This document shows positions 1 to 7,866 of a stretch of 64,000 bases of DNA, one piece after another (positions within the stretch are counted from its first letter, which is position 1; each line of letters starts with the position of its first letter). The notes beneath the pieces were generated by a model. That model was not told the DNA's origin, did not search any database, and saw only the letters and a program-made list of their open reading frames with translations. Source of the DNA: JB111 sp049856295 (GTDB taxonomy: Bacteria; Actinomycetota; Actinomycetes; Actinomycetales; Actinomycetaceae). The position numbers and the translations under genes are program-made. The stretch is taken from the NCBI RefSeq assembly GCF_049856295.1, contig NZ_JBNDMZ010000003.1, positions 186,001 to 250,000 of the forward strand. Reading direction: 5' to 3'.

Positions 1-208
1 CGCGGTTCCGGTCCTGCTCGGACTGGCCTGCGCGATCGTGGCGCCGTGGTCGCTGCTCGTGCTTCTCCTGCTGCCGCTCGCGTGGCGCTGCTGCGCGCCG
101 GTGCTGCGCGGCGCCGCGGGGCGCGACCTCATCGGCGTCCTGCGGGACACCGGGTTCCTCGAGCTGGGCTACGGCCTCACGCTCAGCCTCGGGCTCGCGC
201 TGGGCTGA
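1..208 (+). CDS. menA: 1,4-dihydroxy-2-naphthoate polyprenyltransferase, C-terminal part
   Basis: The frame open from base 2 to the TGA at 206-208 encodes the last 68 residues of a membrane protein cut by the window edge. Two hydrophobic stretches flank the segment GRDLIGVLRDTGFLEL, which I recognise as the C-terminus of actinobacterial MenA. MenA is the UbiA-type prenyltransferase that attaches the isoprenoid tail in menaquinone synthesis in the cytoplasmic membrane. The convergent DUF4229 gene that starts 4 bases after the stop is a usual MenA neighbour in Micrococcales and supports the call. The catalytic aspartate-rich motifs lie upstream of the window and cannot be checked. Confidence 0.82.
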   Translation, partial: AVPVLLGLACAIVAPWSLLVLLLLPLAWRCCAPVLRGAAGRDLIGVLRDTGFLELGYGLTLSLGLALG

Positions 209-211
209 GGA

Positions 212-706
212 CTACCGCTCGCGGGCGTCCTCGCGCGCCTCGGAGTCGGTGTGCGTGGGGGCGTCGGCCACCGCGTCCGGCACGCGCTCGAGCGACGAGC
301 TGCCGTCCGCCTCCTCCGCCGCGGCGTCCGCGGTCACCGACCCGTCCGCCGAGGCTCCCTGGGCCGTCGCCTCGGGCTCGGCCGGGGCGTGCTCGACGAA
401 GGTCTCGCCGTCGATCGTCCCGTCCCCGTCCCCGTCGAAGCCGCCGTCCTCGCTGTCGCTGTCGCTGTCGAGCATCGCGTCCTCCTCGTCGGCGTCGTGG
501 TCCACCCGCGTGCGCCGGTCGTCCTGCCGTGCGAGCGAGCCGGCCGCCTCGTTCCGGATCCCGGGCAGCGCCACGTAGGACACCATCGCCGCGAGCAGCA
601 GGGCGCCCAGCCACATGAGCCACGACCGGGCGCCGGCCAGGTAGAGCACGCCGGCCACGGCGAGCAGCACGACGATCCGCGCGAACGCGTACTTGAGGAT
701 GGCCAC
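212..706 (-). CDS. DUF4229 family small membrane protein with acidic tail
   Basis: A 164-residue protein with two transmembrane helices (about residues 10-24 and 28-47) followed by a long, very acidic, probably disordered tail. The N-terminus (MAILKYAFARIVVLL) and the place next to menA match DUF4229 proteins, whose function is unknown. The tail holds an Asp/Gly run, DGDGDGTIDGETF near residue 92, that looks like an EF-hand calcium loop but has Thr where the twelfth-position Glu is expected. The start is the GTG at 704-706 because a TAACCT -10 box lies 6 bases upstream, making a leaderless transcript. It runs divergently from the gene at 798. Confidence 0.75.
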   Translation of the reverse strand: MAILKYAFARIVVLLAVAGVLYLAGARSWLMWLGALLLAAMVSYVALPGIRNEAAGSLARQDDRRTRVDHDADEEDAMLDSDSDSEDGGFDGDGDGTIDGETFVEHAPAEPEATAQGASADGSVTADAAAEEADGSSSLERVPDAVADAPTHTDSEAREDARER

Positions 707-712
707 CCGCCC

Positions 713-718
713 AGGTTA
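713..718 (-). promoter_or_regulatory. -10 box of the DUF4229 gene
   Basis: TAACCT on the minus strand, 6 bases before the GTG at 706. The predicted transcript starts at the start codon (leaderless). Confidence 0.55.
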
Positions 719-785
719 CGTCGCGGCGGACGGGCCGCGACGAAGCGGTGACCACCGACGCACTGCCCGGCGGCCCCCGCCGACC

Positions 786-791
786 TACCCT
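786..791 (+). promoter_or_regulatory. -10 box of the PLDc_N gene
   Basis: TACCCT, 6 bases before the GTG at 798. It lies back to back with the DUF4229 promoter, 67 bases apart. Confidence 0.6.
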
Positions 792-797
792 GGAGGG

Positions 798-1289
798 GTG
801 ACTCGTCTCGTCCCCCTCGTCGTCGCCGTCGGCGTCATCGCCTTCGCGCTCATCGACTGCGCCCGCTCCGACGCCGAGAAGATGCCCGCCCGCATCCCCA
901 AGGGGATCTGGATCGTCCTCATCCTCGTCCTGCCGGTGGTCGGCGCGGTGGGGTGGCTCCTGCTGTCCCGGATGCAGGCGGGGCGCGCGGGCGGTCCGGG
1001 CGGTCCCGGCGGCTCGGGCGGTTCCCGGCCCCCGCGCGGCGGGCCGTCCCGGCCGAGCCGCGGCCCGGTCGCGCCCGACGACGACCCGGAGTTCCTCGCC
1101 CGCCTCGAGGCCGATCGCCGGCGCCGGGAGCGCGAGCGCCGGCAGCGCGAGCGCGACGCCGAGCGCGAGGGGCGCGGGACGACGAACGGATCCACGCCCG
1201 ACGACGAACGGCCCACCGACGACCCTGGTCCCGGCGCGGGCGGCGGGGTCTCCGCCGACCCCCACGAGAACCCGGGCTCGCCGGCCTGA
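798..1289 (+). CDS. PLD nuclease N-terminal (PLDc_N) domain membrane protein
   Basis: A 163-residue protein. The first 60 residues have two transmembrane helices separated by a short loop (IDCARSDAEKMPARIPKGIW), the signature of the PLDc_N domain. That domain is common as a stand-alone small membrane protein in actinobacteria; its role is unknown and no phospholipase catalytic HKD motif is present. After the second helix the protein becomes Gly/Pro-rich and then strongly charged (Arg/Glu coiled region at about 95-125) with a disordered end. GTG 798 is chosen because it sits 6 bases after a TACCCT box. Longer upstream frames would extend into the promoter. Confidence 0.75.
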   Translation: MTRLVPLVVAVGVIAFALIDCARSDAEKMPARIPKGIWIVLILVLPVVGAVGWLLLSRMQAGRAGGPGGPGGSGGSRPPRGGPSRPSRGPVAPDDDPEFLARLEADRRRRERERRQRERDAEREGRGTTNGSTPDDERPTDDPGPGAGGGVSADPHENPGSPA

Positions 1290-1303
1290 GACCGGCCCCG
1301 GCT

Positions 1304-2347
1304 CTAGCCGATGCCCGAGTAGGCGTGGCGCGAGTTGAGGAACAGGTTGACGATGAAGTAGTTGCCGAGGATGAGCCCGAACCCGGTGAGCGAGAGGTAG
1401 GCCGCCCGGCGCCCCTCCCAGCCGCGCGTGAGGCGGGCGTGCAGGTAGGCGGCGTAGACGATCCAGATCAGCAGCGTCCACACCTCCTTGACGTCCCAGC
1501 CCCAGGGCCGGCCCCAGGCGTGCTCGGCCCAGATGGCGCCGGCGATGAGCGTGAAGGTCCACAGCACGAACCCGATGGCGATGAGCTGGAACGCCATCCG
1601 CTCGAGCTCGGCGGAGCTCGGCAGGCGCTCGGAGAGCCGGTCGCGGAACCCCGCGAGGCCGGTGCGCGGCGAGTCTACGGAGCCGGCCCCGCCGTCGTCG
1701 GACCCCACCTCACCCCTACCCGCGGCGCCCTCGGCCGACCGCGTGGACGTCTGCGCCGCGCGCCCGTCGGCGGTGACGAGGGCGGCCGGGTCGGCGGTGG
1801 CACGCGCCTCGGCCCGGCGCGCACGGCCGATCTCGGCACGCTCCTGCAGCAGCTGGACGAGGGAGAGGATCGCGGAGACCGCGAGGACGCCGACGGCGAG
1901 CGTGGCGACGAAGACGTGGATGATCAGCCAGTAGCTGTCGAGCGCCGGCGGGATGCCGTCCGCACGGACGTAGAGCACCGAGACCGCGAGCCCCAGGGAC
2001 AGGACCACGAGCCCGGCGACGCCCGCACCCAGGACGCGCAGGTCGCGCGACCGGTTGAGGAGCAGGAAGATCCCGACGGCGATGAGCGTGAACACGATCG
2101 AGAACTCGTACATGTTGGCCCACGGGACGCGTTCGGTCGCGATCGCCCGCGTGAGCACCCCGACGACGTGGATGGCGAAGCCGGCAACCATCGCGGACAC
2201 GCCGATCCGCGCGAAGCGGCGCCCCTTGTCCGAGCTGTCCATGAATCTCGCCAGGTCGACGGCGAACGCCAGCAGCGAGATGACGTAGGCCCCCATCGCG
2301 CCGTAGATGGCCAACGTGCAGATCTGAGCCAGCGTGGACTCGGGCAT
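1304..2347 (-). CDS. ccsB: Cytochrome c biogenesis protein CcsB/ResC
   Basis: A 347-residue polytopic membrane protein that carries the tryptophan-rich haem-handling motif (WGRPWGWDVKEVW) near residue 285 and conserved histidines in flanking helices, as in CcsB/ResC. With ResB it forms the System II haem exporter and cytochrome c haem lyase, acting at the outer face of the membrane. A poorly conserved charged insert (about residues 175-245) splits the two helix groups. The ATG at 2345-2347 has AAGGA 7 bases upstream. An in-frame GTG 54 bases further out lacks a good ribosome site. It is the last gene of the phosphatase-resA-ccdA-resB-ccsB operon. Confidence 0.9.
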   Translation of the reverse strand: MPESTLAQICTLAIYGAMGAYVISLLAFAVDLARFMDSSDKGRRFARIGVSAMVAGFAIHVVGVLTRAIATERVPWANMYEFSIVFTLIAVGIFLLLNRSRDLRVLGAGVAGLVVLSLGLAVSVLYVRADGIPPALDSYWLIIHVFVATLAVGVLAVSAILSLVQLLQERAEIGRARRAEARATADPAALVTADGRAAQTSTRSAEGAAGRGEVGSDDGGAGSVDSPRTGLAGFRDRLSERLPSSAELERMAFQLIAIGFVLWTFTLIAGAIWAEHAWGRPWGWDVKEVWTLLIWIVYAAYLHARLTRGWEGRRAAYLSLTGFGLILGNYFIVNLFLNSRHAYSGIG

Positions 2348-2443
2348 GCGTGGTCCTTCGTCGTCGGGGCGCGCTGCGGGCGCTCGATGGATGTGTGTCA
2401 TTGTGCCCCACCCTCTTTCGGGCGCGGGGCGCGGTCGCTGGCG

Positions 2444-4174
2444 CTAGTCCGGCCCGCGGGACGGCGCGGCGGCGCCGTCCTCGGAGGTCGTCCCCGCGGG
2501 CGCCGGAGCGGCGTCCGAGGAGTCCTCCTCGAGGTCGAGCGCGGCGAGCAGGCGCTCGATCTCGCGCTCGGTGCCGGGGTCGTCCCCCCGCGCGAGCGCG
2601 GCGGTCTCGAGCCGCGTGCCGTCGCCGTCGGAGGTCAGTCGCACCCACACCCGTCGGCGGGGGACGAACAGCGAGCCGAACAGGCCGAGCATCGCCGCGA
2701 TCGAGGCCGCCAGGAGGTAGGGCAGCGTGGGGTCGTTGCGCAGGTCCAGGGCGACGAACCTCGGCAGCTCCTCCTCGAACGTGATCGAGCCGAGCCCCTC
2801 GGGCAGCTCGACCGTGTCGCCGGGGCCGAGGTAGATCGTCAGCGGCACCTGCCCACCCTCGGCGGACCCGGCCGAGCCGTCGGCCGCGGGCTCGTAGACC
2901 TGCCGCATCCGGTCGGTGTCGAGGACGTAGACGTTCTGGGGCTCGCCCTCGTCGAGCCCGAGGTCGCCCACCCACAGCGTGAGCACGAGCAGGGGATCCT
3001 CCGGCTGCGGATGGATCGAGACGGGCGTGCCGGCGGTGTCGACGATCGCGGTGGGCAGGAAGGTCCCGGTGAGGCCGAGCTGCTCCTGGTCGCCCGAGAC
3101 GTCCGGGACCTTGACGACGCCTCTCGAGGTGTAGACCCCGTCCTCGGGCAGGAACGGCACCGGCTGGGAGAACGCGACCTCGCCCGCGCCGTCGTGCACG
3201 GTCAGGCGGGGTGCGTAGCCGTTGCCGGAGAGGTAGATGTTCGTGCCATCGACGTTGAGCGGATGGTTGACGGCGATGTCGCCGGCCTCCGCGGTGCCGT
3301 CGGCGCGCGTCACCGACACCTCGGCGAGGAAGTCGCGGGCCTGGGCGTCGAGCGTGAACTCGGAGCTGAACTCGTCCAGGCGGACGACGAACGGGTCGAG
3401 GGAGCCCGTGCGCACGAGCGAGCCGGCGGTGAAGGAGTCGTAGTCGACCACGGAGTTCGCGAAGCTCTCCCCCTCGACGACGATGGCCTGGCCGCGGTAG
3501 GAGATCATCTGCCCGAGCCCGAAGGCGACGAGGACGGCGAGCAGGGCGAGGTGGAAGACGATGTTCCCGGTCTCGCGCAGGTAGCCGCGCTCGGCGGCGA
3601 CCTCGACCGTGCCGTCGTCCTTGGCGGAGACCACCGCACGGAACCTGCGGCGCAGCGCGACGCGTGCCGCCTCGCCGAGCTCGGCGGGCGTACGGGTGGG
3701 GTCGCGACGGACGCTGTGCCCGGCGAACCGGGTCAGCCGGCCGGGAACCTTCGGCGGCGCGGCCCGCAGCGACCGCACGTGCACGCCGATGCGCGGGACG
3801 ATGCAGCCGATCAGGGAGACGAACAGCAGCACGTAGACGGTCTGGAACCAGATGGACCCGTACATGTCGAACAGGTCGAGCCGGTCGAGCCAGCCGGACA
3901 GCTCGGGACGCTCGGCCCGGAACTGCGACACGGCCGCGGGGTCGGAGGCCTGCTGGGGGATGAACGCGCCCGGGAGCGCGGCGACGGCGAGCAGGAGGAG
4001 CAGGAGGATCGCCGTGCGCATCGACGTCAGCTGGCGCCACGCCCACCGCAACCAGCCCACGAGGGACAGGGACGGTCCGGTGGCGCGGCTGCCGTCACCC
4101 GCTGCCGCGTCGTCGTCGGGGCCCGCCCGGCCCTGGCCGGACTTGGAGGAGAGGTTGGTGGGGTCCGCGGTCAC
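2444..4174 (-). CDS. resB: Cytochrome c biogenesis protein ResB
   Basis: A 576-residue membrane protein. It has three N-terminal helices with the ResB pattern (first helix about residue 40, paired helices around 105 and 190), a large extracytoplasmic domain, and a last helix near residue 500 followed by an acidic tail. ResB partners CcsB to deliver haem to apocytochrome c (System II). The GTG start at 4172-4174 overlaps the ccdA stop by 4 bases (GTGA), so translation is probably coupled. The C-terminal 60 residues are low complexity. A 96-base gap separates it from ccsB, which has its own ribosome site. Confidence 0.9.
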   Translation of the reverse strand: MTADPTNLSSKSGQGRAGPDDDAAAGDGSRATGPSLSLVGWLRWAWRQLTSMRTAILLLLLLAVAALPGAFIPQQASDPAAVSQFRAERPELSGWLDRLDLFDMYGSIWFQTVYVLLFVSLIGCIVPRIGVHVRSLRAAPPKVPGRLTRFAGHSVRRDPTRTPAELGEAARVALRRRFRAVVSAKDDGTVEVAAERGYLRETGNIVFHLALLAVLVAFGLGQMISYRGQAIVVEGESFANSVVDYDSFTAGSLVRTGSLDPFVVRLDEFSSEFTLDAQARDFLAEVSVTRADGTAEAGDIAVNHPLNVDGTNIYLSGNGYAPRLTVHDGAGEVAFSQPVPFLPEDGVYTSRGVVKVPDVSGDQEQLGLTGTFLPTAIVDTAGTPVSIHPQPEDPLLVLTLWVGDLGLDEGEPQNVYVLDTDRMRQVYEPAADGSAGSAEGGQVPLTIYLGPGDTVELPEGLGSITFEEELPRFVALDLRNDPTLPYLLAASIAAMLGLFGSLFVPRRRVWVRLTSDGDGTRLETAALARGDDPGTEREIERLLAALDLEEDSSDAAPAPAGTTSEDGAAAPSRGPD

Positions 4175-5049
4175 AGCGGCGTCACCCACCCGGCGACGAG
4201 GCCCTGCAGGCGTCCCACGATCCACTCCCAGGCACCGGTGACGAGCAGGATCCCCAGAGCGATGAGGACGACGCCGCCGACGACCTGGATCGTGCGGGCG
4301 TGACGCCCGAGGGCGGACAGGGCGCGCGCCGAGCGGGCGACGGCCACGGCGGCGACGACGAACGGGACCCCGAGCCCGAGGCAGTACACGACCGTGAGCA
4401 GGAGGCCGCGCGCCACGGACTGCTCGGACAGGGCCAGGGTGAGCACGGCGGCCAGGGTCGGGCCGATGCACGGTGCCCAGCCGAGCCCGAACACGGCGCC
4501 GAGCACGGGCGCGCCGGCGAGGCCGGCGCGGGGGGCGACGTCGAGGCGTCGCTCGGCCTGGAGGAACGGGATCCGGCCGACGAACGCGAGCCCGAGCAGG
4601 ATGACGACGACGCCCGCCACGCGCAGGACGGTCGGCAGCACCGGGGCGAGGGCGATCCCCAGCGAGGCCACGGCCACGCCGGCCACCACCCACACCGCGG
4701 AGAAGCCGGAGACGAAGAGGATCGCGCCGAGCGCGACCCGGCGGCCGGACGCGCGACCCGTCGCCGCCGCCTGGGCCTCGCGCCGTGCGATCGCCGCACC
4801 TGCGCCGACCGGGCCCGCACCAGCGCCTGCCGGGCTCCCGCCTGCGCCGGACGCGGGGACGGCGGTCGCCTCCCGGTAGCGCTCCGTCGTCGAGCCCGCC
4901 ATCCCTCCGAGCAGGCCGACGTAGCCGGGCAGCAGCGGCAGGACGCACGGGGAGAAGAAGGAGATCAGCCCGGCGAGCAGGGCGAGCGGGACCGCGAGCA
5001 GGAGCGATCCCGAGGTGACGACCTCCCCCACGGAGGCGACGGCGTCCAC
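4171..5049 (-). CDS. ccdA: Cytochrome c biogenesis protein CcdA (thiol-disulfide transporter)
   Basis: A 292-residue protein with six predicted helices. It has the CcdA/DsbD signature FFSPCVLPLLPGY in helix 1 (near residues 31-43) and the partner cysteine in GWAPCIGP in the fourth, the redox pair that passes electrons across the membrane to ResA. Between helices 1 and 2 there is an unusual Ala/Gly-rich loop of roughly 50 residues that most CcdA proteins lack. GTG start at 5047-5049, 3 bases after the resA stop. The operon context fixes its role in keeping apocytochrome cysteines reduced. Confidence 0.92.
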   Translation of the reverse strand: MDAVASVGEVVTSGSLLLAVPLALLAGLISFFSPCVLPLLPGYVGLLGGMAGSTTERYREATAVPASGAGGSPAGAGAGPVGAGAAIARREAQAAATGRASGRRVALGAILFVSGFSAVWVVAGVAVASLGIALAPVLPTVLRVAGVVVILLGLAFVGRIPFLQAERRLDVAPRAGLAGAPVLGAVFGLGWAPCIGPTLAAVLTLALSEQSVARGLLLTVVYCLGLGVPFVVAAVAVARSARALSALGRHARTIQVVGGVVLIALGILLVTGAWEWIVGRLQGLVAGWVTPL

Positions 5050-5052
5050 GGC

Positions 5053-5655
5053 TCAGGCCTCGGCGAGGACGTCGTCGACGAGCCCGCGCAGGATCGTCGG
5101 GTCGGCCTGGCCGAGGATGCGGGCGGCGACCCGACCCTCCTGGTCGAGCACGACGGTGGTCGGCATGGCGGACAGCGGGACCAGGCCCTCGAACGCGGCG
5201 ACGGCCCGCGCCTCGGAGTCGTGCACGGACGGGTAGGGGATCTCGAACGTGTTCTCGAAGGCCTGGGCGGTGGCGGTGTCGTCGCGCGGGTTGACCCCGA
5301 GCATGACGACCTCGCCCTCGTAGTCCGCGGCCATCTCCGCGAGGTCGGGGGCCTCGACCCGGCACGGCGGGCAGGCGGCGTACCAGAAGTTGACGACGGC
5401 GACACCCCCGCGGGCGTCGGCGAGGTCGACCGGCTGCTCGTCGTAGGAGGTGCCGGTCAGCTCGATCGCGTCGCCGCGCTCGTCCGGGTCCCACGTGGTG
5501 AACGAGCCGTCGCCGGCCTCGTAGCCCGCGCCGACGTCGCCGCCGTCCGGCGAGGACCCCGACGGCGCACAGGCGGCCAGGGACCCCGCGAGGGCGAGCG
5601 CCCCGAGGGCGGCCGGGACCGTGCGGGAGCGGGTGCGGGAGGTGCGGGGCGTCAC
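5053..5655 (-). CDS. resA: TlpA/ResA-family thioredoxin-like lipoprotein
   Basis: A 200-residue protein with a lipoprotein signal peptide (Arg-rich start, hydrophobic core, lipobox SLAAC with Cys29) and a thioredoxin fold carrying the active site WYAACPPC (Cys95 and Cys98). ResA reduces the haem-binding CxxCH cysteines of apocytochrome c outside the membrane, using electrons supplied by CcdA. The GTG start at 5653-5655 overlaps the upstream phosphatase stop by 4 bases. The second operon position and the downstream ccdA-resB-ccsB genes make the assignment firm. Confidence 0.92.
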   Translation of the reverse strand: MTPRTSRTRSRTVPAALGALALAGSLAACAPSGSSPDGGDVGAGYEAGDGSFTTWDPDERGDAIELTGTSYDEQPVDLADARGGVAVVNFWYAACPPCRVEAPDLAEMAADYEGEVVMLGVNPRDDTATAQAFENTFEIPYPSVHDSEARAVAAFEGLVPLSAMPTTVVLDQEGRVAARILGQADPTILRGLVDDVLAEA

Positions 5656-6437
5656 GCGCGGACCTGCTCGCCGGCGTCCGCGGCGGAGTCGGCCGTCTCG
5701 GGCGTGGGGACGGTGCGCGGGAGCGGCGGTGAGGTCTTCGTCCCGGAGCGCGCGGAGCGCCGGCCGGACCCGGTGTTGACGGCCGCCCGGGACGTGCCGG
5801 GGGTGACGTCGATCGCGTCGGCCACGAGTGCGGCGGCCGGCTCGTCGTACGTGATGCCGACGAGCCGACGGTCGTCGAAGTGCAGCGAGGTGAGGGACGC
5901 GAGGGCGGCCTCGCGGCGGCGCGGGTCGTGCGCGAGCGGGCGACGCTCGACGACGAGGCGGGTGACCCAGATCGGCAGCTGGTGGGAGACGAGGACGACC
6001 TCGCCGCCCTCGGAGCGGATGAGGACGGCGCGCACGGCGTCGGTCATCCGGTCGGCGATCGCGCGGTGCGCCTCGCCCCAGCTCGGCCGCAGGGGGTCGA
6101 CGTACAGCGGCCAGTAGCGCGGGTGCGCGAGCGCGAGCGGGTTCGCCCGGATCGTGAGCCCCTCGAAGGCGTTCCCGCCCTCGATCAGCCGCTCGTCGGT
6201 CTCGACCTCGAGACCGAACGCCTCGGCCACGGGCCGGCCGGTCTCCTGGGCCCGCTCGAGCGGGGAAGCGACCACCCGGCGCACGTCGTGGCCGGTCTCG
6301 CGCAGGTGGGCCGCCACCGACCGGGCCATGGCGCGCCCGCGCTCGGAGAGGTGGAACCCGGGCAGGCGGCCGTAGAGCACGCCGGAGGGGTTGTGGACCT
6401 CGCCGTGACGCAGGAGATGGACGACTGTGTGGGGCAT
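5652..6437 (-). CDS. Histidine phosphatase (phosphoglycerate mutase-like) family protein
   Basis: A 261-residue protein opening with the catalytic LLRHGEVHN motif (the RHG histidine is phosphorylated in this superfamily) and containing the second histidine in VLVSHQLPIW. The core ends near residue 205, and about 55 extra residues form a basic, Pro/Ser-rich tail. This family member regularly heads the System II cytochrome c operon in actinobacteria; its substrate is not known and it is unlikely to be the glycolytic mutase. ATG at 6435-6437 lies 6 bases after a GACACT box with no ribosome site, so a leaderless operon mRNA is predicted. Confidence 0.85.
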   Translation of the reverse strand: MPHTVVHLLRHGEVHNPSGVLYGRLPGFHLSERGRAMARSVAAHLRETGHDVRRVVASPLERAQETGRPVAEAFGLEVETDERLIEGGNAFEGLTIRANPLALAHPRYWPLYVDPLRPSWGEAHRAIADRMTDAVRAVLIRSEGGEVVLVSHQLPIWVTRLVVERRPLAHDPRRREAALASLTSLHFDDRRLVGITYDEPAAALVADAIDVTPGTSRAAVNTGSGRRSARSGTKTSPPLPRTVPTPETADSAADAGEQVRA

Positions 6438-6443
6438 GGGACC

Positions 6444-6449
6444 AGTGTC
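6444..6449 (-). promoter_or_regulatory. -10 box of the cytochrome c maturation operon
   Basis: GACACT on the minus strand, 6 bases before the ATG at 6437; predicted leaderless start of the five-gene operon. Confidence 0.5.
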
Positions 6450-6471
6450 GCAAACTGTGCGGCCCGCGCGG

Positions 6472-6999
6472 TCAGCGGGTCCGCCGCTCACCGTCCGCGG
6501 TCCGCCCCGGCGCCGGTGCCGGCGGACGGTCGCGCGCGACCTCGCGGTCGATCTCGTCGTCGTCGAGGAGTGCGGCCATGATGCGGCCGAGCTCGGACAT
6601 CTGCTCGGTCGTCAGTCGGTCGACGAGCCGGCCGCGGACCGCCTCGACGTGCCCGGGCGCCGCCTCCTCGAGCCGGGCGTACCCGGCGTCGGTCAGGCGC
6701 GCGTTCACCCCGCGGCGGTCCTCGCAGTCGTTGCGGCGCTCGACGTAGCCGGCCTCCTCGAGCCGGCGCACCGTGTGCGTGAGCCGGGACCGGGAGTGGA
6801 CGAGGTCCTCGGCGAGGGAGGACATCCGGCGCACCCGGTCCGGGGCCTCCGAGAGGCGCACGAGCACCTCGTACTCCGGCAGCGAGAGGCGCGCACTCAC
6901 GGTGAGGTCGTGGTTGACGTCCTCGAGGACCTGGGCCGAGGCTCGCAGGAAGAGGCGCCACGACCTCTGCTGGTCGAGGCTGAGCCATCGCGTGTTCAT
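6472..6999 (-). CDS. MarR-family transcriptional regulator
   Basis: A 175-residue protein with the MarR winged-helix layout. N-terminal dimerisation helices (about 1-40) are followed by the HTH and wing (LSLPEYEVLVRLSEAP to ERRNDCEDRRGVNARLTDAG, about 43-115) including the conserved wing sequence DRRGV. The last 15 residues are Pro/Arg-rich. The ATG at 6997-6999 has GGAGG at good spacing; a longer frame starting at 7101 would read through the promoter. It is divergent from yceI with overlapping promoters, so it probably controls yceI and itself. The ligand is unknown. Confidence 0.88.
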   Translation of the reverse strand: MNTRWLSLDQQRSWRLFLRASAQVLEDVNHDLTVSARLSLPEYEVLVRLSEAPDRVRRMSSLAEDLVHSRSRLTHTVRRLEEAGYVERRNDCEDRRGVNARLTDAGYARLEEAAPGHVEAVRGRLVDRLTTEQMSELGRIMAALLDDDEIDREVARDRPPAPAPGRTADGERRTR

Positions 7000-7052
7000 C
7001 CCGGTCCTCCATCCTGACCCCGCACCGCCGCGGGGTCCCCCGGGCGGGGGGC

Positions 7053-7101
7053 TTGCGTCGACGTCCAGAATTAGTTTACAGTTCAATCGTTCACGCTTCA
7101 A
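7053..7101. promoter_or_regulatory. Overlapping divergent promoters and candidate MarR operator
   Basis: On the minus strand TTGAAG (7096-7101), 17 bases, then TAAACT (7073-7078) forms a good promoter for marR. On the plus strand TTGCGT (7053-7058), 17 bases, then TTACAG (7076-7081) could serve yceI. The interval is AT-rich against the local background and holds GTTCA at 7081 and 7089 and TTCAA at 7097, an 8-base periodic pattern that may be the regulator's site. Confidence 0.5.
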
Positions 7102-7145
7102 CCACTTCGTCGGCGAGAGTCGGCGCGATCCACGCTGGAGGCAGT

Positions 7146-7691
7146 ATGTCGACCATCCCCGCCGGTACCTACACCATCGAGCCCTCGCACTCCGAGGTCG
7201 GCTTCACCGTCCGCCACGCGGGCATCTCGAAGGTCCGCGGCCAGTTCACCGACTTCGCGGGCGAGCTCGTCATCGCCGAGGACTTCGCCCAGTCCTCCGC
7301 GAACGTCACGATCCAGTCCGCCTCGGTCGACACCAAGGACGCCAACCGCGACGGCCACCTGCGCTCGGCCGACTTCTGGGACGCCGAGAACAACCCGGAG
7401 TGGACCTTCGTCTCCACCTCGGTCGACGGCGACGCCCCCGAGTTCACTCTCAACGGCGACCTCACGCTCAACGGCGTGACCAAGCCCGTCGCCCTCGCGG
7501 TCGAGTTCAACGGTGCGGCGACCGACCCGTTCGGCCAGGCCCGCATCGGCTTCTCCGCCACGACGACGATCTCCCGCAAGGAGTTCGACCTCACGTGGAA
7601 CGCCGCCCTCGAGACCGGTGGCGTCCTCGTCTCCGACAAGGTCACCATCACCATCGAGGTCGAGGCCGTCCCGCGGGCCGCCCAGGCCTGA
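7146..7691 (+). CDS. yceI: YceI-family lipid-binding protein
   Basis: A 181-residue protein with the YceI pattern throughout: an N-terminal IEPSHSEVGFTVRH motif, the middle DTKDANRDGHLRSADFWDAE and the C-terminal GVLVSDKVTITIEVEA. YceI proteins form a lipocalin-like beta barrel that binds isoprenoid or fatty-acyl chains. No signal peptide is seen, so this copy is cytoplasmic, as is common in actinobacteria. ATG 7146 has GGAGG 5 bases upstream. It is probably regulated by the divergent MarR protein and ends at a strong terminator hairpin (7717-7755). Confidence 0.9.
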   Translation: MSTIPAGTYTIEPSHSEVGFTVRHAGISKVRGQFTDFAGELVIAEDFAQSSANVTIQSASVDTKDANRDGHLRSADFWDAENNPEWTFVSTSVDGDAPEFTLNGDLTLNGVTKPVALAVEFNGAATDPFGQARIGFSATTTISRKEFDLTWNAALETGGVLVSDKVTITIEVEAVPRAAQA

Positions 7692-7716
7692 GCCTGAGCG
7701 CCTGACCGACTGACGC

Positions 7717-7755
7717 GGCGAGGGCCGGTCCCCCATCGGGGGACCGGCCCTCGCC
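7717..7755 (+). terminator. Strong hairpin terminator after yceI
   Basis: A perfect 18-base-pair stem (7717-7734 with 7738-7755) closed by the 3-base loop ATC. There is no T-run, as is usual in high-GC actinobacteria. It separates yceI from the repeat array that begins 2 bases later. Confidence 0.8.
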
Positions 7756-7756
7756 A

Positions 7757-7866
7757 CGTCGAGACTGCGGTTCGTCGTCGTCGAGAGTGCGGCTTGTTCA
7801 CACCAAGGCTGCTGTTTGTTCCTCCCGAGACTGCCGTTCGTGCACGTCGAGCGCGCGGCTCAGCGC
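7757..7866 (+). repeat. Five-unit tandem array of the 22-base dispersed repeat (site A)
   Basis: Units begin at 7757, 7779, 7801, 7823 and 7845, an exact 22-base phase. The core of unit 1 is TCGAGACTGCGGTTCGT; units 2-5 keep the frame but have diverged, the third and fifth most. The array fills the gap between the yceI terminator and the 3' end of the convergent glutaredoxin gene, and unit 5 overlaps its last codons. The same unit recurs at 53702-53849 and 56133-56176. No spacers separate units, so this is not a CRISPR array. Confidence 0.8.

Noticed and set aside
953..4303. Very long open frames antisense to the cytochrome c operon and to many other genes
   Set aside because: High-GC codon use leaves opposite-strand frames open. 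Their translations are Arg/Gly/Asp-rich with no domain, no start signal, and they overlap well-supported genes.
7757..7866. CRISPR array
   Set aside because: Units are contiguous with no spacers, diverge from each other, and no cas gene is present.
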